A DNA stretch of 10,125 bases from Bacteroidota bacterium (lineage in GTDB: Bacteria; Bacteroidota; Bacteroidia; Cytophagales; Hymenobacteraceae). Where the stretch lies: NCBI GenBank assembly GCA_023424725.1, contig JAFADQ010000372.1:1-10125 (forward strand). The letters are read 5' to 3'. The first letter of the stretch is position 1. Each line of letters begins with the position of its first letter. This document shows positions 1-6,705 of this stretch, in pieces. The notes under the pieces were generated by a model. The model searched no databases. It saw only the letters and a list, made by a program, of their open reading frames with translations, and was not told the origin of the DNA. Both the position numbers and the translations under genes were made by a program.

Positions 1-22
1 GAACCACACCCGTTTCTTCCTC

Positions 23-162
23 TGTCATCGCGAGCGGAAGCGCGGCAATCGGGTTGCCTGCTACACTTGGGTTGTTACGGGGGGCTTACTTGGGTAGTGC
101 AGGTCATTTAAAGATGAAGTTGTCTCGATATTCACCCGATTGCTTCGTGCCTCGCAAAGACA
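23..162. repeat. Inverted-repeat-bounded intergenic element, family E, copy 1 (140 bp)
   Basis: The left arm (23-55) and the reverse complement of the right arm (134-162) share the pattern TGTC..GCGAG...GCAATCGGGT, so the element is bounded by imperfect inverted repeats. A second copy lies at 3844-4068: the right arms match at 28 of 29 bases and the left arms at 25 of 33. The core between the arms is also shared (TTGGGT, TTACG, GGCTT, TGCAGGT, TAAAGA/TAAA). The arms resemble the widespread intergenic 'TTGCGAG...GAAGCAATC' palindromes known from many bacterial genomes (from memory). There is no open frame of note. It fills most of the 250-base gene-free stretch at the left edge. Confidence 0.8.
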
Positions 163-193
163 GGCTCTTTTAACGATTGCGCTGCGATTTGGC

Positions 194-228
194 AAAAAAA
201 GCCCTTCCGCGCTATGCAGAAGGGCTTT
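194..228 (-). terminator. Rho-independent terminator of the small exported protein gene
   Basis: Read on the minus strand, a stem GCCCTTC / GAAGGGC (219-225 with 201-207), extended by A-T pairs, encloses an 11-nt loop and is followed by a T tract (194-200 on the minus strand). It sits about 25 bp past the stop codon of the minus-strand gene at 251-496. Confidence 0.85.
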
Positions 229-250
229 CGGTTATCTTTATCAGAATAAA

Positions 251-496
251 TTACTGGGCAGAGGGAGTTTGTGTGCTGGCAGATGCTTTCTTGGCGCAGC
301 AAGATTTTTTAGCGCCATCTGCAGATCCTTCTTTAGAACCGCAGTCTTTCATACCGGCAGTACCTTTCTTGTTCTTCTTGCTTTTCTTTTCCTTCTTCTC
401 GGTTTTTTCTTTTTCGCCGCCCTTAATTACAGTGGCTTCTGCAGAAGAAGCACCGATGAAGGCAAAAAGAGCGAAGGCTAAAACAACTTTCTTCAT
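251..496 (-). CDS. Small exported lysine-rich, cysteine-containing protein (unknown function)
   Basis: An 81-residue protein I do not recognise as a named family. Residues 1-19 look like a Sec signal peptide: MKK, then a hydrophobic run VVLAFALFAFIGA, then ASSA before the likely cleavage point at about residues 19-21. The mature part is about 60 residues and very basic, with 17 lysines, several alternating with glutamate at residues 28-44. It has three cysteines, C52 and the adjacent pair C66-C67, and a Ser/Thr/Ala-rich tail. There is no lipoprotein box. The gene has a good Bacteroidota promoter upstream (549-578) and a strong terminator downstream (194-228), so it is a real monocistronic unit. 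It is divergent from the RND transporter at 603. Metal or thiol chemistry in the envelope is possible but is only inference from the cysteines. Confidence 0.8.
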   Translation of the reverse strand: MKKVVLAFALFAFIGASSAEATVIKGGEKEKTEKKEKKSKKNKKGTAGMKDCGSKEGSADGAKKSCCAKKASASTQTPSAQ

Positions 497-525
497 GATT
501 TTTGGTTTATGAATTGATTAGTGAG

Positions 526-549
526 ACAGAGTTGAGATGTTAACTCTGT
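526..549. promoter_or_regulatory. Perfect 8-bp inverted repeat near the transcription start of the small exported protein
   Basis: ACAGAGTT (526-533) and AACTCTGT (542-549) are perfect inverted copies separated by 8 bases. The right arm touches the putative -7 box of the minus-strand promoter and the repeat covers the predicted start of transcription. It could be a regulator-binding site or a hairpin at the 5' end of the transcript. No regulator is identified. Confidence 0.45.
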
Positions 550-578
550 AAAAATAATAAAAGTTTGGTAAATACCAA
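549..578 (-). promoter_or_regulatory. Bacteroidota-type promoter of the 251-496 gene
   Basis: On the minus strand TTG (576-578) is followed after 19 bases by TATTTTTA (549-556). This matches the primary-sigma pattern TTTG/TTG - N19-20 - TAnnTTTG except for the last base. It predicts a leader of about 45-50 nt. Confidence 0.6.
565..578. promoter_or_regulatory. Palindrome TTGGTA-AA-TACCAA in the divergent promoter region
   Basis: Perfect 6-bp arms (565-570, 573-578) lie around a 2-base spacer. The site overlaps the -33 element of the minus-strand promoter (576-578) and the only upstream TTTG (564-567) of the plus-strand transporter gene. A protein bound here could affect both divergent genes. 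Operator function is inferred from position and symmetry only. Confidence 0.4.
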
Positions 579-591
579 CAATTTTTCCTCT

Positions 592-599
592 TCCGTTTG
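592..599 (+). promoter_or_regulatory. Possible -7 box immediately before the RND transporter ATG
   Basis: TCCGTTTG matches nnTTTG of the Bacteroidota -7 box (TAnnTTTG) but has C instead of A at position 2. It ends 3 nt before the ATG, so the transcript would be leaderless. The nearest TTTG upstream (564-567) is 24 bases away, longer than the usual 19-20, so this call is weak on its own. It gains support from the same arrangement at 3237 and 4208. Confidence 0.35.
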
Positions 600-602
600 T
601 AG

Positions 603-2906
603 ATGAACCTTCGCTTGCTTAGCCGGCTGGTACTGAGCCTGGTAGCTATTATTACGGTACTGGCAGCCTTGCAGATCTCGAAGCTCCGGTTCGATTACGA
701 TTTCAATAAATTCTTTCCGCAGAAAGACCCAAGCCGCGAGGTGTACCTGCAGCATGCCCAGCAGTTCGGCAACGATAACGATTATTTGCTTATAGGCCTG
801 GAGCACCAACCCAGCATTTTCGACAGCACTTTTCTGGCCAGGGTAGATTCACTAACCAGTTACGTGCGATTGTTGCCAAACGTGGTGCAGGTGCTCTCTC
901 CTACCACGGCTTCGTTTCCGGTGGTGGAGCCTTTCGGGCTGTTTCAGGTGCCGTATTTGCACGTGCACGAACCAGATAGGTACGCCGACGATTCTGCTCT
1001 TATTTACCGCACCGAGGGCTTGCCGGGCAACCTGTTTTCTACAGAAGGCACCGCCGTTTCGCTGATTGTTGAAACCACGCCAAACCTTGAAAAACCTCCC
1101 GGCGACAGCCTTTTTGCCTCCATACAGGGCAAAATACGGGCCTTGCAGCTTAGCAATGTACGGATGGCCGGCAAGGTGGTGGCGCAAAGTGTTTTTATAG
1201 ACCGCATGCAACAGGAGCTGGCCATGTTTATTGCCGCTTCTATTGCCCTGCTGATGGTGTTTTTGCTCATCGCCTTCCGCACGTGGTGGGCCGTGCTGGT
1301 GCCGCTGGTGCTGGTATTGCTCACTATAATCTGGACGCTGGGCCTGATGGGCTTCCTCGACATCCGGCTGGATATTATGACCACGCTTTTGCCAAGTATT
1401 TTGTTTGTAGTGGGCATTTCGGATGTGGTGCATGTGGTTACCCGGTTCACTACGGCGTTGCAAAACAAGCACGACCGCGTAACGGCACTGCGCAACACCA
1501 TGCGCGAAGTGGCGCTGGCAAAATTCGCGACAACGGTAACCACCTCGGTTGGTTTTTTGTCGCTTATGCTGGTAGATATTGGCCCTATCGCCACGTTTGG
1601 AATGATAACGGCGGTGGGAGTTTTTATCGCCTATATTTTGTCGGTTACGTTTTTGCCGGCGGTGCTGGTTTTCGTGCCCATTCCGGATAGAATAGTTACC
1701 TCTAACAAAGAATTTCTCTGGAAAAAGCAGCTCCGGAAACTGTTTGTTCTGGTGTTGCAGAATCAGAAAAAAGTGCTGGCATTTTGCTTCGCGATTACGG
1801 TAGTATCCGGCTTTCTGATATCGCTAATAAAGATAGATGCAACTTTTCTGGACGACCTGAGCGACGACGATCCGATAATAGAAGACTTCCGCTTTTTTGA
1901 GCGCCACTTTGCCGGTGTACGGCCTTTTGAGATGCATTTATCGGCAGCAGAAGGCACTACGTTATTCGATCTGGAATCGCTTAAAGAGCAGGAAGAGCTG
2001 GAACAACATCTGCGGAAACTGTACGGATTTCAGTCATTTTCTTCGCCGGTGATGATCGTGAAATCGATGCACAAAGCCATGAATGGCGGGCAGCCCGACG
2101 CCTTTACACTGCCCGAAACCGAAGCGGAAATGAAAAGGCTGCAACCGCGGCTCCGGCAACTCAGTAAGAGTCCGCAGTTTGCCCAAATTATAGCTGCCGA
2201 TGCCAAAACTGCCCGCCTCAGCAGCAAAATGCCCGACATCGGCAGCCGCAACGCCATGGCAATTCAGGAAAAATTAGATGCTTTTATCGCCACCGAAACC
2301 AACCCAAATGTATTGCACACATCTGTAACCGGCAGCGCTTATTTACTCGATAGAAATAACAGCTACATCACGTTTAACTTACTGCGCGGGCTTGGGCTAA
2401 ATGTACTGGTGCTTACCCTTATCGCCTTGCTCATGTTCCAGACCTGGCGCATTTTACCGGTAGCCATTTTACCCAACCTGCTGCCAATGGTTATGATTGC
2501 CGGCACCATCGGTTTGCTGGGCCTGAACATGAAAGTTTCTACGGCCATTATCTTCACTATCGCTTTCGGAATTGCCGTTGATGACACAATTCATTTTTTG
2601 AGTAAACTTTCGCTGGAAGTACGCAAAAGAAAAACGTTGTCGCAGGCATTAAAAGCGAGTTTTTTATCCACCGGAAAAGCAATAATCATTACCTCGTGTA
2701 TGTTGTCGGCCGGATTTCTTACGCTGCTGATGTCGAGTTTTGAAGGTACGTTTTACATTGGTTTGTTGATTAGCCTCACGCTGGTTTTTGCCTTGGTAGC
2801 CGATTTATTGTTGCTGCCTGTTTTAGCGCTAATCTTTTTGCGAAGCAGGAGAAGAAAGCTGCACCGGAGTTTGTCTGAATCAGAATTTTCGGAATTAGAT
2901 AATTAG
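603..2906 (+). CDS. RND superfamily (MMPL-type) transporter, 767 aa
   Basis: An inner-membrane transporter of the single-polypeptide RND/MMPL type (HpnN/sterol-sensing-domain-like). There are two homologous halves. TM1 is at about residues 8-26, followed by a periplasmic domain at 27-205. TM2-TM6 lie at about 207-358, TM7 at 391-411, a second periplasmic domain at 412-590, and TM8-TM12 at about 593-746. The TM4 motif GISDVVHVV (D274) and the TM10 motif GIAVDDTIHF (D660, D661) are the acidic residues expected to carry the proton relay in this family. The tail is basic, then acidic. At 767 residues it is shorter than tripartite drug pumps such as AcrB (about 1050), and no membrane-fusion or outer-membrane partner gene is adjacent. 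Lipid or other hydrophobic substrates are therefore more likely than drug efflux, by family analogy. The ATG at 603 is the first in-frame start, and no Shine-Dalgarno is present. It is divergent from the gene at 251-496. Confidence 0.93.
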   Translation: MNLRLLSRLVLSLVAIITVLAALQISKLRFDYDFNKFFPQKDPSREVYLQHAQQFGNDNDYLLIGLEHQPSIFDSTFLARVDSLTSYVRLLPNVVQVLSPTTASFPVVEPFGLFQVPYLHVHEPDRYADDSALIYRTEGLPGNLFSTEGTAVSLIVETTPNLEKPPGDSLFASIQGKIRALQLSNVRMAGKVVAQSVFIDRMQQELAMFIAASIALLMVFLLIAFRTWWAVLVPLVLVLLTIIWTLGLMGFLDIRLDIMTTLLPSILFVVGISDVVHVVTRFTTALQNKHDRVTALRNTMREVALAKFATTVTTSVGFLSLMLVDIGPIATFGMITAVGVFIAYILSVTFLPAVLVFVPIPDRIVTSNKEFLWKKQLRKLFVLVLQNQKKVLAFCFAITVVSGFLISLIKIDATFLDDLSDDDPIIEDFRFFERHFAGVRPFEMHLSAAEGTTLFDLESLKEQEELEQHLRKLYGFQSFSSPVMIVKSMHKAMNGGQPDAFTLPETEAEMKRLQPRLRQLSKSPQFAQIIAADAKTARLSSKMPDIGSRNAMAIQEKLDAFIATETNPNVLHTSVTGSAYLLDRNNSYITFNLLRGLGLNVLVLTLIALLMFQTWRILPVAILPNLLPMVMIAGTIGLLGLNMKVSTAIIFTIAFGIAVDDTIHFLSKLSLEVRKRKTLSQALKASFLSTGKAIIITSCMLSAGFLTLLMSSFEGTFYIGLLISLTLVFALVADLLLLPVLALIFLRSRRRKLHRSLSESEFSELDN

Positions 2907-2981
2907 CATAATTTGGGTTGCGATAAAGTAAAATTTGGCCTTTGCAGGGTAATTCTGATAGGTTACCTTTAATTAAGATGT

Positions 2982-3158
2982 GCAGCTAAGCTGCCAGTTT
3001 TCACCCCTCTCCCTAACCTCTCCCATTGGTAGAGGAGTAAAGTGGCTCCGGTTGGCTTTGTGCAGTTGATTGAAGTCTAAGCGGGTGGTTCAATTCTCTC
3101 CCTTAGGGAGAGATGCCCTTTAGGGCAGAGAGGGGCAACACTCAGGCAGCTTTGCTGC
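2982..3158. repeat. Outer repeat family O, copy 1 (uninterrupted, ~177 bp)
   Basis: This is the main content of the 342-base gap between genes. The termini are inverted: GCAGCTAAGCTGCC (2982 on) against GCAGCAAAGCTGCC read from 3158 backwards, each followed by a CCCCTCTC tract. The left arm is type A (CCCCTCTCCCTAACCTCTCC then GAGGAG). The right arm is type B, with nested hairpins TCTCTCCC-TTA-GGGAGAGA (3095-3113) and GCCC-TTTA-GGGC (3115-3126), ending in GAGAGGGG. The TCTCTCCC hairpin is exactly where the related copies at 6321 and 7764 carry an inserted 193-bp element, so this copy shows the empty site. The nested hairpins might also terminate the upstream transporter transcript. There is no clear independent terminator right after 2906. 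Confidence 0.8.
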
Positions 3159-3236
3159 TCCTGATTTTGCTAATCCAGTTAAACACTTCTACAGCCTATT
3201 CCTGCTACTTTTCGTAAAGCTGCCGAAAATCTATCG

Positions 3237-3244
3237 TAATTTTG
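3237..3244 (+). promoter_or_regulatory. Perfect -7 box TAATTTTG directly before the 3249 start codon
   Basis: TAATTTTG fits TAnnTTTG exactly and ends 4 nt before the ATG, so transcription is predicted to start at or next to the start codon (leaderless). The upstream element is weak: TTTTCG at 3209-3214, about 22 bases away. Confidence 0.5.
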
Positions 3245-3248
3245 CCCG

Positions 3249-3800
3249 ATGAACCTGAAATCCCTTTTCCTTATTATCCTTTCGTTTACCGCCTTTTCCT
3301 CTTCTGTTTTTGCTCAGGTAGATGAAATTACGCCGCTGTTGCAGGAGCGTGAAAAACTAATGCAGCAGTATAATTATTACAGCTCGCAAAAAAGTAATTT
3401 CTGGGGAAAACAATCTAAAAAAGACCTGATGAAGGTGATAGATGTGCTGAAAGAAATTATCCGCAACGACACCAAACTGGTAACCGCCTACAAAAACGAG
3501 CAACTGCGCAAAACCGCCACTTTATCGGCCGAAAATACTCACCTAAACCGCGAAGTAAAAAGTAACCGCAACATTATAGAAGAGCAGATGTTCGAGCTGC
3601 AAAGCAAGGTAAGAAGCCAGGAAACACAGCTAAAATCGCGCGACCGTAAATTGATTGAATTACAGCAGCAAATAATAGAAGAAAAGAAGGCCGCCAACCA
3701 AACCGAGCAATATTTATTTGTTGCCGGAATTCTGTTATTTGGTTCGGTTATTTACAACATCGTGCAGAGCCGCAGGAAAAGGGTTGCGAAAAAGAGGTAA
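3249..3800 (+). CDS. Exported coiled-coil protein with C-terminal membrane anchor (unknown function)
   Basis: A 183-residue protein of no family I can name. Residues 1-22 form a clear Sec signal peptide (MNLKSLFLIILSFTAF then VFA, with cleavage before Q23). The middle (about 24-150) is charged and helical, with a long probable coiled coil at about 85-150 rich in E, K, Q and R with heptad-like leucine/isoleucine spacing. Residues 155-172 (YLFVAGILLFGSVIYNIV) form one membrane span, followed by a strongly basic cytoplasmic tail (RRKRVAKKR). The expected topology is therefore a periplasmic coiled coil anchored to the inner membrane at its C-terminus. It is flanked by repeats on both sides and stands alone, with no obvious terminator after the stop. 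A structural or scaffold role is possible but not demonstrated. Confidence 0.8.
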   Translation: MNLKSLFLIILSFTAFSSSVFAQVDEITPLLQEREKLMQQYNYYSSQKSNFWGKQSKKDLMKVIDVLKEIIRNDTKLVTAYKNEQLRKTATLSAENTHLNREVKSNRNIIEEQMFELQSKVRSQETQLKSRDRKLIELQQQIIEEKKAANQTEQYLFVAGILLFGSVIYNIVQSRRKRVAKKR

Positions 3801-3843
3801 TGTTATAAAGTAATTTATTTCGCCATGCTACCTTTCCCGAACC

Positions 3844-4068
3844 TGTTGTTGCGAGCCATAGCGTGGCAACCGGGTTAAATACAGCATTTGGGTTATTACG
3901 CGTGCTTTTTTGGGCTTTGCAGGTTATCTAAATTCTGATTTATTTGATTAATGTGAAATACAATGAACTCTCACTTTTTCATTGTCCTTTATAAAAATCA
4001 TTCTAATCATAGTTCAGACAGAAGATTCTCCCGCTATTTACCCGATTGCTTCGTGCCTCGCAATGACA
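3844..4068. repeat. Inverted-repeat-bounded intergenic element, family E, copy 2 (225 bp, with internal insert)
   Basis: This occupies most of the 419-base gap between the coiled-coil gene and the helicase gene. The left arm (3844-3876) and right arm (4040-4068) correspond to those of the copy at 23-162, and the core TTTGGGTTATTACG...TGCAGGTTATCTAAA is shared. It is 85 bp longer because of an AT-rich segment at about 3933-4015 that is absent from copy 1. That segment carries ACAATGAA (3960-3967) and TTCATTGT (3978-3985), perfect 8-bp arms around a 10-nt loop. The flanks outside the element (3801-3843, 4069-4207) show nothing I can identify. Confidence 0.75.
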
Positions 4069-4207
4069 ATTTAATTTTGATGGTTGAGTTACGATCAAAC
4101 AGCTAAAAAATCGTACTAATTATCTTTCTGTACAACATCCAACAACCTCAATTAACAATTATCAACCAACAATAAACCTAACACAAACGCGTAAACCCAA
4201 GTAGCCG

Positions 4208-4215
4208 TACCTTTA
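4208..4215 (+). promoter_or_regulatory. Possible -7 box TACCTTTA directly before the helicase ATG
   Basis: It matches TAnnTTTG except for the final base and ends 4 nt before the ATG at 4220, the same spacing as at 3237-3249. No convincing -33 element is seen. It predicts a leaderless transcript. Confidence 0.4.
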
Positions 4216-4219
4216 CCGC

Positions 4220-6175
4220 ATGAACAAAGCCCAGGAAGAAATAAAGCGCATGCTGGCCCTGCTGAAACTGGAGCAGGAAGAAGACCTGAAACTGTTTAAA
4301 CTCCGAAGCTCGAAAAAAACAATTCAGGAGCGCGTAAACTTTGGCATTTGCTGGTATCCGGTAAAAATAATAAAAGAAGAAATTGGCTTTGGCGGCCGCA
4401 TTCATATAGAAGTAGAGCGCACGCAGGGCCCCAGCACCGGCGATCATTTTCAGGCGGGCCGCTCGGTTACCTTGTTCTCGGCTTACGACGAAAGCGAAAC
4501 TGTTACCGGCATTTTAACGAGCCTGCGCCGCAGCAAAATGCGCATTGCTCTTAACCGCGACGAACTGCCCGACTGGGCCTACGAAGGAAAGCTGGGCATA
4601 AACCTGCAGTTCGACGAGAGCACCTACAAAGAAATGGAGCGCTCTACCCGCATCGTGATGGAATCGGAGGATAACCGCATTGCCGAACTGCGCGATATTC
4701 TGTACGGGCTGGAAAGGCCAAATTTCAGGCCGTTACAACAGGAAATCAACTTCCCGCAATTAAACGAATCGCAAAACCAGGCGGTAAGGCGCATTCTGGA
4801 AGCCGAAGATGTAGCCATTATTCACGGCCCGCCCGGCACCGGAAAAACTACCACGCTGGTGCAGGCCATCGCGACATCTGTAACCAACCAGAAACAGGTT
4901 TTAGTGTGCGCCCCAAGCAATACGGCCGTAGATTTATTAACCGAGCGGCTCGCCTTTGCCGGTTTGCGGGTGATACGGCTGGGCCATCCGTCGCGGGTTT
5001 CCGAAACGTTGCTGCACCACACGCTGGATGGGCAGGTAATGAGCCACAAAAATTACCGCGAGCTGAAAGAAATGCGCAAGCAGGCCGAAGAATACCGCAA
5101 CATGGCCGGCAAATACAAGCGCAACTTTGGCTGGCAGGAGCGCGAGCAACGCCGCATGATGAATGCAGAAAGCAAAGCCCTTCGCCAACAGGCCGAATCG
5201 CTGGAATATTACATTACCGCCGAGTTGCTGGAAACCACACAAGTAATTACCTGCACGCTTGCCGGCGCTGCAAACCGGCTGCTGCACAACAAATTTTTCG
5301 GTACTGTTTTTATTGATGAAGCCGCCCAGGCGCTGGAAACCGGTTGCTGGATCCCGATCAGGAAAGCCGGCAAAGTAGTGTTCGCGGGCGATCATTTTCA
5401 GCTACCGCCAACAGTAAAATCTCTGGAAGCCGAAAAAGGCGGACTAGGCCGCACGCTGATGGAAAAGTGCATAGAGCGGCAACCCAATGTGGCGGTTATG
5501 TTGCGCACCCAATACCGCATGAACCGCCAGATAATGGAGTTCTCTAACCGCCAGTTTTACAACGGAAACCTGCAAGCCGCAGAATCGGTTGCCGATGCCG
5601 TTTTGCCGATTGAAACCTCCAGATTTATCAACTCCGCTCCTTTCGAGTTTATAGATACGTCGGGCTGCGGTTACAACGAAATTTTAAGCGAGGGCAGCAG
5701 CACCGGAAACCCCGAAGAGGCGCATTTACTTATCAGGCATTTGCGGGCCATGCTCGCGCACCTGCAAGCATCAAAAAACCAGGCACCGGAAGAGAACGAA
5801 GCGCCTTTGCGCATTGGTGTTATTTCGCCTTACAAAGCGCAGGTAAGTATGCTGAAGGAAATAGTGGAAGAAGATGCCGCCTTAAATGCGCTTAAAACTA
5901 CCCGCACACTTCATATTGGCACCGTCGACAGCTTTCAGGGGCAGGAGCGCGACATTATGTACATTAGCATGGTGCGCAGTAACACAACCGGCGAGATTGG
6001 TTTCCTTGCCGATATCAGAAGAATGAATGTAGCCATGACCCGCGCTAAAAAGAAACTCATCATCATCGGCGACAGCGGCACTCTGGCCAGCAACAAATTT
6101 TACCAGGATTTTCTGGATTTCGCAGAAGAAACCGGCGGCTACAAAAGTGCCTGGGAAATGATGGGTGCAGAGTAA
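4220..6175 (+). CDS. UPF1/IGHMBP2-like superfamily 1B helicase (AAA domain-containing), 651 aa
   Basis: An ATP-dependent DNA/RNA helicase of the UPF1-like SF1B group, expected in the cytoplasm. The N-terminal region (about 1-170) resembles the beta-barrel/stalk domain of IGHMBP2-type proteins. The helicase motifs run in order: Walker A GPPGTGKT (203-210), motif Ia APSNTAVD (231-238), Walker B/motif II FIDEAAQ (364-370), motif III GDHFQLPPTV (390-399), motif IV QYRMN (431-435), motif V GTVDSFQGQE (567-576) and motif VI NVAMTRAK (603-610). All key residues are present, so the enzyme should be active. Length is typical for the stand-alone bacterial form, with no nuclease domain fused. It is a single-gene unit with a probable promoter box at 4208 and a terminator at 6248. 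The substrate (DNA or RNA) cannot be told from sequence. Confidence 0.93.
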   Translation: MNKAQEEIKRMLALLKLEQEEDLKLFKLRSSKKTIQERVNFGICWYPVKIIKEEIGFGGRIHIEVERTQGPSTGDHFQAGRSVTLFSAYDESETVTGILTSLRRSKMRIALNRDELPDWAYEGKLGINLQFDESTYKEMERSTRIVMESEDNRIAELRDILYGLERPNFRPLQQEINFPQLNESQNQAVRRILEAEDVAIIHGPPGTGKTTTLVQAIATSVTNQKQVLVCAPSNTAVDLLTERLAFAGLRVIRLGHPSRVSETLLHHTLDGQVMSHKNYRELKEMRKQAEEYRNMAGKYKRNFGWQEREQRRMMNAESKALRQQAESLEYYITAELLETTQVITCTLAGAANRLLHNKFFGTVFIDEAAQALETGCWIPIRKAGKVVFAGDHFQLPPTVKSLEAEKGGLGRTLMEKCIERQPNVAVMLRTQYRMNRQIMEFSNRQFYNGNLQAAESVADAVLPIETSRFINSAPFEFIDTSGCGYNEILSEGSSTGNPEEAHLLIRHLRAMLAHLQASKNQAPEENEAPLRIGVISPYKAQVSMLKEIVEEDAALNALKTTRTLHIGTVDSFQGQERDIMYISMVRSNTTGEIGFLADIRRMNVAMTRAKKKLIIIGDSGTLASNKFYQDFLDFAEETGGYKSAWEMMGAE

Positions 6176-6247
6176 ACTGCTTTTGCAGATTAGCGATGCC
6201 GCGTTGGGTTGTGGTGCACAGGTTTTTGACCGCCGCAGCTTGCAGGA

Positions 6248-6270
6248 GGCGAATTGCATTCGCCCTTTTT
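6248..6270 (+). terminator. Rho-independent terminator of the helicase gene
   Basis: GGCGAAT (6248-6254), a 3-base loop and ATTCGCC (6258-6264), a perfect 7-bp stem, are followed by CTTTTT. It lies about 70 bp downstream of the helicase stop codon. Confidence 0.75.
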
Positions 6271-6320
6271 ATCTGAACCAGGATTCGTAGGATTTCAGGA
6301 AGGACAGCATTTTGAAAATG

Positions 6321-6705
6321 GTGCCTGCGGCAGATTTAATTTACCCCTCTCTGCCCTCCGGGCATCTCTCCCTTAGGGAGAGATGTATTCGTAGCTCCTA
6401 TTAATTGTGTATAAGGTTTTAATTTCAGACCCGGTTTCTATTCTCTCCCTCCGGGAGCTACTAATATGACACATCTTTACAACTATACAAACTTAACCGC
6501 AAAGCTCGCCAGGATTTTCGCAAAGCACGCAAAGTTTTAACAATGAGCAGAAGTCTTTCCTTCATTTTTCATGAGCTATTCTTTTTCTCCGCGCTCTTTG
6601 CGGTGTCCTTCGCGTACTTTGCGGTTAAAATAGTTATGTCATAATCGTAGCCCTCCGGGAGAGATGCCGCAGGCAGAGAGGGGTAAAAACAAATCTGCGA
6701 AGCAC
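6321..6705. repeat. Outer repeat family O, copy 2, interrupted by a 193-bp insertion
   Basis: The ends are inverted repeats: GTGCCTGCGGCAGATTTAAT from 6321 and GTGCTTCGCAGATTTGTTTT read back from 6705, each followed by ACCCCTCTCTGCC. Both arms are type B, with hairpins GCCC-TCC-GGGC and CTCTCCCTTAGGGAGAG near the left end. Internal sequence (GTAGCTCC ... GGTTTC ... CTCTCC) runs in the same orientation as in the copies at 2982 and 7764. Removing the insert at 6458-6650 and one copy of its duplication leaves about 181 bp, close to the 177 bp of the intact copy. It lies just downstream of the toxin gene and fills most of the 560-base gap. Confidence 0.8.
6458..6650 (+). mobile_element. MITE-like element I, copy 1 (193 bp), with 11-bp target duplication
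   Basis: The left end CTACTAATATGACAC and the reverse complement of the right end CTACGATTATGACAT match at 12 of 15 bases. Further inward, both ends carry TTAACCGCAAAG, so most of the element could fold into a long imperfect hairpin. An exact direct repeat CCCTCCGGGAG flanks it (6447-6457 and 6651-6661). Deleting the element and one copy restores a hairpin equivalent to the intact site at 3095-3113. It has no coding capacity, as expected of a non-autonomous element. About 90% identical (173/193, no gaps, my hand count) to the reverse complement of 7889-8081. Confidence 0.8.

Noticed and set aside
852..1594. Long open frames antisense to the RND transporter gene
   Set aside because: They are shadows of the transporter's codon bias, with no promoter or recognisable domain, and composition typical of reverse-frame translation.
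2935..2980. GGTAA...TTACC hairpin after the RND transporter stop as a terminator
   Set aside because: A stem of only 5 bp with a 10-nt loop and no real T tract. The hairpins of the repeat at 2982-3158 are better candidates.
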